Shown here one piece after another: positions 48,715 to 57,555 of a DNA stretch of 64,000 bases (position 1 is its first letter; each line of letters begins with the position of its first letter). Made by a program: the position numbers and the translations under genes. The DNA comes from Rheinheimera sp. SA_1. Lineage in GTDB: Bacteria; Pseudomonadota; Gammaproteobacteria; Enterobacterales; Alteromonadaceae. The notes beneath the pieces are model-generated. The model made no database searches. It worked only from the letters and a program-made list of their open reading frames with translations, and was not told the origin of the DNA. The stretch spans positions 868,001 to 932,000 of the forward strand of contig NZ_LXWK01000011.1 in the NCBI RefSeq assembly GCF_001669775.1, written 5' to 3'.

Positions 48715-49667
48715 CGGATGCTTTCCTGCTTTTCTTGATGCCATTGGGTTTTCGCGAAACTGAGCGCGCCAAGACCGGGTGCGGCTTGCTGATACTGGAT
48801 TTTTTGCTGTAAAGCGCTGGGTAAATACGGCAATAACCGTGGTGCGATGCCACCGACCATGGTGATTTGCAAAACACCGGCATCTAAAAAGCGCTGACTG
48901 ACTTTTTCGATAAAAGCAGCCGCCTGGCTAATCAAATGTAAGGCTTGCGCGTCGCCTTGTTCAGCACACTGAAACACCAGCGGCGCCAGCTGTGCATATT
49001 GACCAGGTGTTGCCTTTAGCATCACTTCAGCCAGTTGTTGCTGGCTGCGGCCGTGAAAAACCGCCTCGGTCAGTAAACTGGTTTCTGCCAAACCATCGGC
49101 GGCCAATAACGCCAGTTTGACCGCCTCCAATCCCAGGCCTGAGCCCGAACCGGTGCAGTTGATCGGAAAACCAAAACCACCAATCGCCAGTTTTTCGCCA
49201 GCGACTGAGCCCAATGCACTAAACCCGGTGCCGAGAATAATCACCGCGCCATCGGCTTCGCCATAAGCGCCTAAAGCGGCAATATCCAAATCTGTGGTCA
49301 GATACAAGCGCGCAAACGGATGTTGCCAGGTCGCCAACTTTTGCTGCATTGACGGCAGATGCAACCCCGCCAAACCCGCCCCGACCACCAGTTGCGAGAG
49401 CAATGTTGGCGCTAACCCGGCGGCAATCAGCGCTTGCTCGGCGGCTAACACAATCGCATCCAAAGCTTGTTGATAACCATTGACCGGATTGGCAGCGCCG
49501 GCCTGCCCTTGCCCCAACAACTCACCTGCGGCATTTTGCAGCCAGGCGCGGCAATTGCTGCCACCACCGTCGATGCCGAGAAATAATGGCGGAGTCGCCA
49601 GCATTACTTTGCTGGTAGTTGTGTTGACCTTAGATGTTGGATTGATTAATAAACGACTGGCCGACAT
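48711..49667 (-). CDS. N-acetylglucosamine kinase (BadF/BadG/BcrA family)
   Basis: ATP-dependent kinase, probably for GlcNAc. The 318-residue form starts MSASRLLINPTSK, and the ASKHA phosphate-binding motif FLGIDGGGSNCRAWL lies about 30 residues in. Further family motifs are IILGTGFSALG, GFGFPINCTGSGSGLGLEA and MVGGIAPRL. The ATG at 49667 has AGGAG with a 7-base spacing; an earlier ATG at 49673 is too close to it. It heads the seven-gene minus-strand operon after a putative promoter at 49712-49740. Glucosamine kinase is an alternative in the same family, but the operon favours GlcNAc. Confidence 0.87.
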   Translation of the reverse strand: MSASRLLINPTSKVNTTTSKVMLATPPLFLGIDGGGSNCRAWLQNAAGELLGQGQAGAANPVNGYQQALDAIVLAAEQALIAAGLAPTLLSQLVVGAGLAGLHLPSMQQKLATWQHPFARLYLTTDLDIAALGAYGEADGAVIILGTGFSALGSVAGEKLAIGGFGFPINCTGSGSGLGLEAVKLALLAADGLAETSLLTEAVFHGRSQQQLAEVMLKATPGQYAQLAPLVFQCAEQGDAQALHLISQAAAFIEKVSQRFLDAGVLQITMVGGIAPRLLPYLPSALQQKIQYQQAAPGLGALSFAKTQWHQEKQESIR

Positions 49668-49711
49668 CGGCATACTCCTGGCACTTAAAAATAAAAATCG
49701 GTTTCCCCAGC

Positions 49712-49740
49712 ATACAAACAAAAATGCAATGCACTGACAA
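49712..49740 (-). promoter_or_regulatory. Candidate promoter of the kinase-led glycan operon
   Basis: On the minus strand TTGTCA (49740-49735) and TTGTAT (49717-49712) are 17 bases apart, just after the terminator at 49757-49783 and about 45 bases before the kinase start. The -35 box is good and the -10 box weak. Confidence 0.35.
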
Positions 49741-49756
49741 AACACGATAAAAACAA

Positions 49757-49783
49757 GAAAAAAACTTCATTCACCGAACGAAG
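49757..49783 (-). terminator. Terminator after the discoidin-repeat lipoprotein gene
   Basis: On the minus strand, stem CTTCGTTC / GAATGAAG (one G-U pair) with a 3-base loop is followed by TTTTTTTCTTGTTTTT. It separates the TonB receptor-lipoprotein transcript from the kinase-led operon. Confidence 0.8.
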
Positions 49784-49837
49784 GGCTGCATCAGTCCGTC
49801 CATGGCTGACGCAGCTGTATCACGATAACTACATCAC

Positions 49838-52576
49838 TTACTCAAGCACCGGCCCCAGCAATTCCAGTTCCGCGACTTGCGTTAAGCTGTCGTTGCCTTT
49901 GTTTTTGCTGATGTCGACTTTGTAGTGCTGATAGGCACGGCCATTGCCAAAACTCAGCACTTGCCGCTCATAGCGACCAGCGAAGTTCAGACCGGCAACG
50001 TCGGTGATTTTCACCCAGGTGGTACCGTCGTTGGATCCCAACAAGCTGAAGTTTTCAATGTCACGACTTGGCGCATCGTTGGCACTGGTAATAGCGACGG
50101 CACTGACAATCTGACTTTGTGCCAGACCGACACTAACCCAGGCCGGTGCTGCAACAGTCGGCGCGCCACCGTTGTCCAGCCATTTGGTCAGATGATTGTT
50201 ATCAAACACCTGCTCGCCACTTTCTGAAGGGCTGATCGCAGCGCGGGCTTTAATGGTCACGCCAGGTAATGACGATACATCTTGCGCCACGTAATCCGGG
50301 CCAATCAGCTCGATTTCAGCGATTTGCATCAGGCTGTCGTTGCCTTTATTTTTGGTGATATTCAACCGGTAATAACTAAAACCAACGTCATTGCTGAACG
50401 GGAACTGCTGCCGGGTTAAGCGGCTAGCAAAACTAACTCCGGCCCAGCTTTGTAATTTCACCCAGTACACACCATCCATTGATGCTTCCAGACTGAAGTT
50501 TTCCGGATCACGGCTGTCAGCATCGTTGGCACTGGTGATCGCCAGTAAATTCACCGCTTTGGCTTCCGGCAATTTCGCCATCACCCAGGTTGGCAATTCA
50601 ACAGAAGGCACGCCTTTGTTATCGAGCCATTTGGTGGAGGTTTTATCGTCAAAAGCTTTGTCCGGGCTTTCCGCATCACCAATGGCACCGCGGGCAGTGA
50701 TGATGGCGCCGGTGGAATGATCTTTGGCAGCAATTTGCGGCCCAATCAGCTCCACTTCAGCCACTTGCATCAAAGTGTCGTTGCCTTTGTTTTTGGTGAT
50801 ATTCAGCCGGTAGCTGCTAAATGCCAGGCTGTTGCCGGTGCTAAAAGTCCGGCGCTCGGCTCTTTTACTGAAACTTTCACCGGCAAAAGTCGCGACTGTG
50901 CTCCAGCTGGCGCCACCGTCGTTGGAACCTTGCAGATTGAAGTTTTCCGGGTCACGGCTGTCAGCGTCATTGGCACTGGTCAGTGCCAGGGTGCCAACAG
51001 CTTTTGCTTCGGCCAAATCGATTTGTACCCAGGACGGCGCATCAACGGTTGGAATACCTTTGTTATCCAGCCACTTGGTTTTGCCATCGTTGTCAAACAC
51101 CCGGTCAGCACTTTCGCTGGCACTAATAGCCCCGCGCGACGTGATATTGCCACCGGCATCCGTGTGATCAACATCGGCATACACCGGGCCAATCAGCTCG
51201 ATTTCGGCCAGCTGCATCAGGCTGTCATTGCCTTTGTTTTTGGTGATATTGACCCGGTATTGGCGGTAAGCCAGGGTGTTACTAAAACCAAAATCCTGGG
51301 TTTGATAACGTTCAGCAAAACTGACCCCAGCGAAGCTTGCCAATGGTGTCCAGCTGACGCCATCGTTGGAGCCTTCAATGTTAAAGTTCTCTGGGTCACG
51401 GCTATCGGCATCATTGGCGCTGGTGATCGACAAAGTACTAACCGGCACCGCTTCGGCAAATTTCACAATGGCCCATGACGGAGCTTCGACCGACGGAATA
51501 CCTTTGTTATCAAGCCACTTGGTTTTGCTATCGCCATCAAAGGCTTTGCCAATGGCTTCACCTTCGCCGATAGCACCACGGGCAGTGATGGTCGCAGTGG
51601 CGATGCGGTCAGCAGTGGTGTATTCACGCACCGGACCACCGGCTTTGAGTTCAGCCACTAACGGCAATTTCAGGTCGATTAGTTTCGTCGCATCAAGGCC
51701 AAGTTCAGTGATCACCGGGTGTAACGCCCAGGCCGCCAGTACTTTTTCACGCAGGGCCACCGCAGCTTCAAAATCACCGGCAGCGGCGCGGGTCACTAAA
51801 GCTGCACTGGCGGTTAAGTTGGCCTGCAGGTTTTCACCTGGCGCAAAATCAGCAAAAGCGGCGTTGAGTAACGACAGCAGTTTGGTGTTGTTGCTAGCAG
51901 TTTGCAGATTTGCTGCCGCCTCAGCACTGACCAAAGCTTCGGTGAACAGGTTGAGGTTGTTGGCTTCCACCCCTAAAATCCGCAGCAATAATGACGAGTA
52001 TTCCAGCTGCGCCGGCGCCAGACTTTCCAGAGCGCTAATCGAACGGCCCTGCGTAATCGCCTGAGTTAACAAGCCAGTGGCTAAGGTGCTCAGCGCATTG
52101 GCCTGAAACGCCGCATCGGTTTTACCATCAGCGGTGGCGCCTAAAGTGGCTTTGATCCAAACCAGACTTTGTAGCTGTAAAGTGCCAAGTGCAGCGCCGT
52201 TGAGGCTTTGGCCAAGCGCAATATCACCACAACGCACTGCGTCGCAGACCATTTTACTATTGGCGTCGGTGCTGACCGTCACGCGGTACAAGCCGTTAAA
52301 GGCATAACCTGGTGCTGAGGTCAGTTTTAAGTTGCTGATGAGGCCTTTGGCATCGGTCACGGCGCTGCCGTCTAACGTCACGCTGGTGCCGTTGACAGCA
52401 GCCAGCGCCACTTTTGCACCACTTAAAGTGCCTTTCACCGCGGCACCACTCAGTTCTGCCACTGTGCTGGCCGGGGTTGGATGCGCTGTTGGATCCGGAT
52501 CTTTACCGGCGCCACCACAGCCACCCAGCAGCAGGGCTGTTGCCACTGCAATACTGCTTAATTGAAAATTTTTCAT
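49838..52576 (-). CDS. Lipoprotein with four F5/8 type C (discoidin-like) repeats, likely surface glycan-binding protein
   Basis: A 912-residue lipoprotein: signal MKNFQLSSIAVATALLLGGC with lipobox LGGC. The N-terminal region to about residue 320 is unassigned. It is followed by four tandem discoidin-like modules of about 140 residues (about 325-912), each with TKWLDNKGxP, SANDADSRDPENF and NITKNKGNDSLMQxAEIEL motifs. Such modules bind sugars (CBM32-like). The gene follows the TonB receptor in the same direction and is separated from the enzyme operon by a terminator. In position it resembles the surface-binding partner of SusC-like receptors. Binding specificity is inference. Confidence 0.82.
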   Translation of the reverse strand: MKNFQLSSIAVATALLLGGCGGAGKDPDPTAHPTPASTVAELSGAAVKGTLSGAKVALAAVNGTSVTLDGSAVTDAKGLISNLKLTSAPGYAFNGLYRVTVSTDANSKMVCDAVRCGDIALGQSLNGAALGTLQLQSLVWIKATLGATADGKTDAAFQANALSTLATGLLTQAITQGRSISALESLAPAQLEYSSLLLRILGVEANNLNLFTEALVSAEAAANLQTASNNTKLLSLLNAAFADFAPGENLQANLTASAALVTRAAAGDFEAAVALREKVLAAWALHPVITELGLDATKLIDLKLPLVAELKAGGPVREYTTADRIATATITARGAIGEGEAIGKAFDGDSKTKWLDNKGIPSVEAPSWAIVKFAEAVPVSTLSITSANDADSRDPENFNIEGSNDGVSWTPLASFAGVSFAERYQTQDFGFSNTLAYRQYRVNITKNKGNDSLMQLAEIELIGPVYADVDHTDAGGNITSRGAISASESADRVFDNDGKTKWLDNKGIPTVDAPSWVQIDLAEAKAVGTLALTSANDADSRDPENFNLQGSNDGGASWSTVATFAGESFSKRAERRTFSTGNSLAFSSYRLNITKNKGNDTLMQVAEVELIGPQIAAKDHSTGAIITARGAIGDAESPDKAFDDKTSTKWLDNKGVPSVELPTWVMAKLPEAKAVNLLAITSANDADSRDPENFSLEASMDGVYWVKLQSWAGVSFASRLTRQQFPFSNDVGFSYYRLNITKNKGNDSLMQIAEIELIGPDYVAQDVSSLPGVTIKARAAISPSESGEQVFDNNHLTKWLDNGGAPTVAAPAWVSVGLAQSQIVSAVAITSANDAPSRDIENFSLLGSNDGTTWVKITDVAGLNFAGRYERQVLSFGNGRAYQHYKVDISKNKGNDSLTQVAELELLGPVLE
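49850..51620 (-). repeat. Four tandem repeats of about 425 bases encoding discoidin-like modules
   Basis: Four units of about 142 codons within the lipoprotein gene, strongly similar at both DNA and protein level, for example repeated GATAACAAAGGCATTCC-like and AACAAAGGCAACGACAG-like phrases on the coding strand. The repetition suggests expansion by duplication and a multivalent glycan binder. Confidence 0.8.
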
Positions 52577-52830
52577 ACAAAATCCTGTGTTAATGATGAT
52601 GTCGCTGCCCTGGCCGGTATACCCTTCATCCTTGAAGATACGGGGTTGTTGGCAGCGTGCTCTCGCTGAAGCGTCAGTCCGACCCAGTCACATAGAACAG
52701 CTATGCTCCGGGCCGGGCTGGCGATCCAGCCTCGCTCACTTGCCACCTACCCGTATCTTCAATGATTTTGGGTATATATATCCGTCATGCTTGAAGATGC
52801 GGGGTATAGATCCCGGCAACAGGCTCAGCT
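52577..52830. other. Intergenic region between the lipoprotein and TonB receptor genes
   Basis: 254 bases holding repeat copy A (52632-52762) and a truncated start of a further copy (52791-52804). Apparent short reading frames here are only parts of the repeat. Confidence 0.6.
52632..52762. repeat. MITE-like intergenic repeat, copy A
   Basis: 131 bases bounded by inverted repeats TTGAAGATACGGG / CCCGTATCTTCAA, with the inner palindrome CATAGAACAGCTATG and a flanking ATTTTGGGTATA. Related copies lie at 55924 and 57556, and the start of another at 52791. No gene inside. Confidence 0.75.
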
Positions 52831-55794
52831 TCAGAATTTATAATTAAGGCCTACATAAAAACGGCGACCCGAATAACTGCTGCTTAAGAAGCGTGAATCG
52901 GTGTCATTGCCAAGGCGTTGCACAGATTCAGACTCGGTCAGATTGACCACGGCGGCAGTCGCGACCAATGTCTCGGTCACACTGTAAGAGGCATTTAAAT
53001 CCACCTGATCATAAGGATCGGAGAAGATGTTTAAGCCATTCGCCAGGCCACCCACCACTTCACCGCGCTTGTTGTAAGAAGCGCGCAGGCTGTAGTCGTC
53101 GTTTTCATAATAAGCCGACAGGTTGTATTGATAATCGGCACTCCCAACCAGCGGGGACTCACCCACTTTTTCGCCCTGCACACTGACATTGGCTTGGTTG
53201 GTCTTGTTGTGGGTATAGTTGGCGTTAACACCAAAACCATTTTCAAAGGCATGTTGAATAAAGACTTCCACCCCTTTCGAATTGGCGTCACTGCCGTTAC
53301 CACTGGTGCTGTAAGGGCTCACGGTAATAGGACCTGCAGGTACCACGCCCGGTTGACCGGCGAAATCGCGGGTTGAACTGATGATCAGCGGCACCACGAA
53401 GTTATCTACGTCTTTATTAAAGACGGCGATACCTACAGCTGAGCCTTTGCCATAGTAATATTCCACCGACAAATCACTTTGTACCGATTCATATGGCTTC
53501 AGGTTTTTGTTACCACCTGAACCACGGAAACCCGGTAATTCGTTAAATGAAGCGCGATCTTCAGCCCATTCGTCCGACACAAAACTAATCCGCTCCTGGC
53601 TACCCAAAGCGCCATACCCCGGCCGGGACATCACTTTCGCCACCGCACCGCGCACCACCAGATTGTCACTGGCATCCCAGGCAATGTTGAAGCTTGGTAA
53701 GACGTTGGTGTCGGTTTTGGTCTGGCTAATCACGTCGAATTTTTCAATAAAACGCTTGTTGCCGGTGACAGGTAAACCGGTGACGTCATCGGTATGATCA
53801 AGGAAATAGGTGTACAAATCGGTGGATGCGCCAGTGGTTTCAGTGCGCACCACACGAGCGCCGACGTTACCGCGCAAGCTGCTAAATTCAAAATCACCCT
53901 GCAGATAACCGGCGTTGATCACTTCGGTGATGTCGTAGACAAAGTTGTCTTCAATCCGGGTATACAGCTGGTAATTGCTGGTGATCATGTCGCGATAAGC
54001 GTTCCAGTTAATGGTTGGCATCACGTTGATATTAAAGCCGCCAGGAATATTGCCTTCGGAGCTGGTATTGATCACCTTATTGGCCGCTGGCATGCCGCCA
54101 TTCCACTGGTAACTGTCAAACACATTAATACCGCGGCCACTGGCCAGCGCGCCTTCGATATCAAAATCCTTCGGCAGGAAGAAGTTATTACCGGTTTCAC
54201 GGTGCAATTCGCCGTTGCGGTATTTGTAACCGGCACGGATCATCGTAAAGACGCTGAAATCGACGTTAAAATCTAAATCAACCTGACCGTAGGTTTCGGC
54301 CAGGGTGCTGCGGACAAAACTGGAATTCGATGAGCCAGGGTCACGGCCACCGCCGACGCCCGCCATTAAATTGGTAATAATGGCCGGATCCATATACATA
54401 TTGATGCTATCGCCGGTCATATTCCAGCCAGCATACTGGGCAGCGTTTTCGACAAACTTATCGCCTTCACCCCAGTTTGAGCTCTTATAGGCCGCTTCCC
54501 AACTTTCTGTTGGGCCGCCTTTGGCTTTGGTATGACCAAACACCAGCCGTGCCGTGAAAGCATCACCTTCATATTTCAGATTAAAATCGTAGGTGTCGGA
54601 GGTTGATTCTTCTTTGACGTAAGTCCCGCGGATCCACGGAAATTGCATGTCGTTTTGCGCGCCAGCAGCGCCAGCCGAATAATCAATCCCGGTGATCACC
54701 GAGTTGCTGGGATCAGTGTTCATATTGGTGACAAAGTTTGGATTCAGCGACCATTCCGGCATATCCAGCACCGACAAGGTCATATCCTGCCCCAGGGTGA
54801 AGCCGAAATAGTTGATGCCAACTTCTAACTTATCAGTCAGTTGCCATTGTGGCGTGATCTGAATACCTTCACGTTCGCGTTTTTCATTGGTGATGCCAGC
54901 ACGGACAACTTGTGGTACCCAGTACCCTTCATATTTAGTGCCAGTGGCATCGACAATAGGTCCGATCAGGTCTTTGTTAGGAACGACATTGCCGTTCACA
55001 TCCACCGGTTTGATGGTCTGACTGGTCCAGCGCCAATCACTGGTACTGCCGGTCAAGGTGCGGTTGGTACGGTCTTGTTTGGTGTAACCCAATAAAATAC
55101 CGAAATTTTCGGCTTCATTTTTCCAGGAATAAACACCGGTAAAATGTGGTTCATAGTCGTCGGTAACGTCGGCGTAAGTCGCTTCAACGTTCATCACGCC
55201 AGAGCCAGAATCCATGTCTAACGGTTTACGGGTATGCAGTAAAATGGTGCCGCCGACCCCACCTTCATCCAATCTGGCTTCAGAAGATTTATAAACTTCG
55301 ACTTTGGAAATCATCGCTGAAGGCAATAAAGCGTAGTCGAATGAACGGCTTGGTTCGCCAGGTGAAGAAGCGATAAAATTGCCGTTCAATTGGGTAAAGG
55401 TTAATTCAGAAGATAAACCACGAATACTGACCGCTGCACCTTCACCGCCACTACGGGAAATCACCACGCCAGGAACCCGTTGCAACGAGTCGGCGACGTT
55501 TTTGTCCGGGAATTTACCGATATCTTCGGCGGTAATGGCATCAACCACGGCACCGGCTAAACGTTTTACCGCCAGGTTTTCTGCCTGACTGGCGCGAATA
55601 CCACGAACTTCAATGACTTCCGTCACCTGTTCTTTGGTTGTTGCTGTGGAGCTATCGTCGGTGTCCGCGCTGGCTTCTTGCGCCTGCGCCACACCAAAAT
55701 TTGAGCCTAATGCTGTTAGAACGGCCAGTGAAAGCAAAGATCGGGTCAGACCTTTTTTCCACGCAGGCGTTTTGCTATCTATCCGGTTGACCAT
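52831..55794 (-). CDS. TonB-dependent receptor for glycan uptake
   Basis: A 987-residue outer-membrane receptor. The start ATG 55794 has GGGGGAG upstream; an in-frame upstream ATG lacks it. A signal peptide ends at VAQAQEA, and TEVIEVRGIRAS is the TonB-box region. The plug domain is marked by DAITAEDIGKFPDKNVADSL and RVPGVVISRSGGEGAAVSIRG, the type found in Alteromonadales carbohydrate receptors. A large barrel ends in RRFYVGLNYKF, the C-terminal aromatic strand. It is under a TTGACA promoter with a LacI-type operator (56044-56099). Its ligand is inferred to be an N-glycan fragment. Confidence 0.93.
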   Translation of the reverse strand: MVNRIDSKTPAWKKGLTRSLLSLAVLTALGSNFGVAQAQEASADTDDSSTATTKEQVTEVIEVRGIRASQAENLAVKRLAGAVVDAITAEDIGKFPDKNVADSLQRVPGVVISRSGGEGAAVSIRGLSSELTFTQLNGNFIASSPGEPSRSFDYALLPSAMISKVEVYKSSEARLDEGGVGGTILLHTRKPLDMDSGSGVMNVEATYADVTDDYEPHFTGVYSWKNEAENFGILLGYTKQDRTNRTLTGSTSDWRWTSQTIKPVDVNGNVVPNKDLIGPIVDATGTKYEGYWVPQVVRAGITNEKREREGIQITPQWQLTDKLEVGINYFGFTLGQDMTLSVLDMPEWSLNPNFVTNMNTDPSNSVITGIDYSAGAAGAQNDMQFPWIRGTYVKEESTSDTYDFNLKYEGDAFTARLVFGHTKAKGGPTESWEAAYKSSNWGEGDKFVENAAQYAGWNMTGDSINMYMDPAIITNLMAGVGGGRDPGSSNSSFVRSTLAETYGQVDLDFNVDFSVFTMIRAGYKYRNGELHRETGNNFFLPKDFDIEGALASGRGINVFDSYQWNGGMPAANKVINTSSEGNIPGGFNINVMPTINWNAYRDMITSNYQLYTRIEDNFVYDITEVINAGYLQGDFEFSSLRGNVGARVVRTETTGASTDLYTYFLDHTDDVTGLPVTGNKRFIEKFDVISQTKTDTNVLPSFNIAWDASDNLVVRGAVAKVMSRPGYGALGSQERISFVSDEWAEDRASFNELPGFRGSGGNKNLKPYESVQSDLSVEYYYGKGSAVGIAVFNKDVDNFVVPLIISSTRDFAGQPGVVPAGPITVSPYSTSGNGSDANSKGVEVFIQHAFENGFGVNANYTHNKTNQANVSVQGEKVGESPLVGSADYQYNLSAYYENDDYSLRASYNKRGEVVGGLANGLNIFSDPYDQVDLNASYSVTETLVATAAVVNLTESESVQRLGNDTDSRFLSSSYSGRRFYVGLNYKF

Positions 55795-55923
55795 GGGTTC
55801 TCCCCCAGTGAATGGTGTAATCGTAAACATTGAAAGCATGTCTCGATTAATTTTTATTATTTCTTATGATGTTATGACCACTGCATTTCTCAACATCAGC
55901 GGAAATGGTTTTACCCTATATCC

Positions 55924-56023
55924 TTGAAAATGCAGGGGTGTTGGCCGCCTTCCTGAACCCCAATCGCATAGAACAGCTATGCTCATGGGGATTCACTCAG
56001 TTGCCGCCTACCTCCATCTTCAA
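55924..56023. repeat. MITE-like intergenic repeat, copy B
   Basis: About 100 bases with ends TTGAAAATGCAGGGG and CTCCATCTTCAA, the inner GCATAGAACAGCTATGC palindrome and the flanking ATGATTTGGGTA. Shorter than copy A. It lies inside the leader of the TonB-receptor transcript, where it could fold. Confidence 0.75.
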
Positions 56024-56043
56024 TGATTTGGGTAATCAGCTAA

Positions 56044-56059
56044 ATGTAATCGATTACAT
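56044..56059. promoter_or_regulatory. LacI-type operator at the TonB-receptor promoter
   Basis: Perfect 16-bp palindrome ATGTAATCGATTACAT located just downstream of the -10 box, at about +5 to +20 of the predicted transcript. The same core appears at 57520 and, with one change, at 57406. LacI-family proteins typically bind such palindromes with a central CG. Confidence 0.85.
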
Positions 56060-56070
56060 ATCGCGGTTAG

Positions 56071-56099
56071 ATACTAGCCAGCATTGGCACTGCTGTCAA
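56071..56099 (-). promoter_or_regulatory. Promoter of the TonB-receptor transcript
   Basis: On the minus strand a perfect -35 box TTGACA (56099-56094), a 17-base spacer and TAGTAT (56076-56071). The operator lies immediately downstream, so repressor bound there would block initiation. Confidence 0.75.
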
Positions 56100-56203
56100 T
56101 CTGTACAATTGCAGAAAAATAAAAAAATTCACTTGCGGGTCACAGAAGGGAAATAAAACAATTAAAGCATTGAATTGTAAGAATATATAGATATGTAAAC
56201 TAA

Positions 56204-56255
56204 GGTGTCAGAGTCAATTGTTAACCAAAAAGAGTTAACAATTGACTCTGACACC
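56204..56255. repeat. REP-like palindrome (copy 2)
   Basis: Two 22-base arms starting GGTGTCAGAGTCAATTGTTA are exact inverse complements around an 8-base centre. It shares its arm sequence with copy 1 at 38205 except for one base (GGTG against GGGG). It lies 11 bases after the lacI stop. Confidence 0.85.
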
Positions 56256-56266
56256 GCGGTTAACAA

Positions 56267-57271
56267 TTACCGGGCGGGGCCGCTGCTTTGGCGTTCGACC
56301 AGCTGAAATGGCAGGATTTCCCGGATACGGGTCAGACTTTCGCCACGCATCAGCACACTGAGGACCTCAAAAGCGCGGCGGCCCATGTCGTAGGCGGGTT
56401 GGTCGACGGTGGTCAGTGGAGGATCGATAAAAGCGGACACTTTGATATTGTCAAAACCGACCACTGAAATGTCTTGTGGCACTCTTAAACCATGTTTTTT
56501 GATTTCGTGAATGGCACCAATGGCGATGTCGTCGTTAAAACAGAAGATGGCGGTCGGCCGGACCGGCTGTTTGAGTAACTGCCGTACCCCGTCAATGCCG
56601 GCTTCGATGGTATAACTACCGCCAACTAACATTTCGTCCGGCAATGGCAGGTTTTCTTCCTGCAGCACACTGCGAATACCGGCTAGCCGTTCACGGTAAA
56701 TCTGACTGCTGATTTGCCCGACAATAGCGGCGAATTTCTGATGGCCATATCCAACTAAATGATGCGCCAGCGCCCGGCTTGCGGCATAGTTATCCAGCTC
56801 GATCACCGGATACTTGCGCTCACCTTCAATCCGTTCACAGACGCTGACCATAGGAACATTGTCTGCCAATTCAGCATCTTGCGGCGCGAAGGGGAAAGAA
56901 TGGTCCAGCTGAATCAAGCCATCGGCTCTGTTGCTCAGCACCATGCCGGCGTATTCGTTTTCGCGTTTACTATCACCCTGGGTATCGCCCAACAACACCG
57001 AATAACCTTTTTCCTGCGCCGCTTGTTCGATACCGCCAATAATGCGCAAAAAGAACGGGTTAGTCAGGTTGGGAACCAGCACCACGATCGAATTTGATTT
57101 ACCACTTTTCACGCTGCTGGCCAACCAGTTTGGCCGATAGCCCGCTTGTTTTACCGCTTGCATCACTTTGTCGCGGGTGGCTTCGGTTACTTGCTCTGGT
57201 GATTTTAAGGTGCGGGATACAGTTGCCGTCGACACACCAGCCAATTCACTCACTTTTTTGATATTCGTCAT
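56267..57271 (-). CDS. LacI-family transcriptional regulator of the glycan locus
   Basis: A 334-residue repressor. The N-terminal helix-turn-helix is VSELAGVSTATVSRTLKSPE (residues about 6-26), followed by the hinge NWLASSVKSGKSNSI and a periplasmic-binding-type effector domain (VVLVPNLTNPFFLRIIGGIE). ATG 57271 is preferred since MTNIKKVSELA is the standard LacI start. It lies between the divergent glycan transcripts and near three TGTAATCGAT-type sites, so local control and autoregulation are likely. The inducer is unknown; mannose or a mannosyl derivative is a natural guess. Confidence 0.92.
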   Translation of the reverse strand: MTNIKKVSELAGVSTATVSRTLKSPEQVTEATRDKVMQAVKQAGYRPNWLASSVKSGKSNSIVVLVPNLTNPFFLRIIGGIEQAAQEKGYSVLLGDTQGDSKRENEYAGMVLSNRADGLIQLDHSFPFAPQDAELADNVPMVSVCERIEGERKYPVIELDNYAASRALAHHLVGYGHQKFAAIVGQISSQIYRERLAGIRSVLQEENLPLPDEMLVGGSYTIEAGIDGVRQLLKQPVRPTAIFCFNDDIAIGAIHEIKKHGLRVPQDISVVGFDNIKVSAFIDPPLTTVDQPAYDMGRRAFEVLSVLMRGESLTRIREILPFQLVERQSSGPAR

Positions 57272-57405
57272 TCGTCTGTACGTTCCCAAAGCCAGCGGAT
57301 AATGCTGTTTGCTTTATATATTGTTCAGCTGTAGCCCGCTAAACATAACGGAAATATAGCGATTTTGGCTATATTCCCACTCCTTTCTGACAATAGCAAG
57401 CACCA

Positions 57406-57419
57406 TGTAATCGATAACA
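57406..57419. promoter_or_regulatory. LacI-type operator near lacI
   Basis: TGTAATCGATAACA differs by one base from the perfect palindrome. It lies about 135 bases upstream of the lacI start, suggesting autoregulation or looping with the site at 57519. Confidence 0.6.
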
Positions 57420-57518
57420 CTCATCACTAATTTAGCGCAGAACCGGGTAGTTAATAGCCATTAAACGATAAAATACGCCAGCTGGAACAACCAGTGAATT
57501 TTTTCTGGACAATTTTAA

Positions 57519-57534
57519 ATGTAATCGATTACAG
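57519..57534. promoter_or_regulatory. LacI-type operator upstream of the plus-strand GH92 operon
   Basis: ATGTAATCGATTACAG: the 14-base core TGTAATCGATTACA is a perfect palindrome, about 200 bases before the GH92 start. Confidence 0.8.
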
Positions 57535-57555
57535 TCTGACTTAATCCCAAAATCA

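Larger units (their letters stand above)
55795..56266. other. Regulatory region between the TonB receptor and lacI genes
   Basis: About 470 bases. From left to right it holds repeat copy B (55924-56023), the operator (56044-56059), the TonB-receptor promoter (56071-56099), an AT-rich stretch and the palindrome at 56204-56255. The repeat sits in the 5' untranslated region of the receptor transcript. Confidence 0.7.

Noticed and set aside
50717-52064. Antisense frames of 253 and 232 codons in the discoidin lipoprotein gene
   Set aside because: They mirror the tandem repeats of the coding strand and have no ribosome site or domain.
52587-52847. Short frames of 60-86 codons within the intergenic repeats at 52.6, 55.9 and 57.5 kb
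   Set aside because: Their coding content changes from copy to copy and they coincide with the MITE-like elements.
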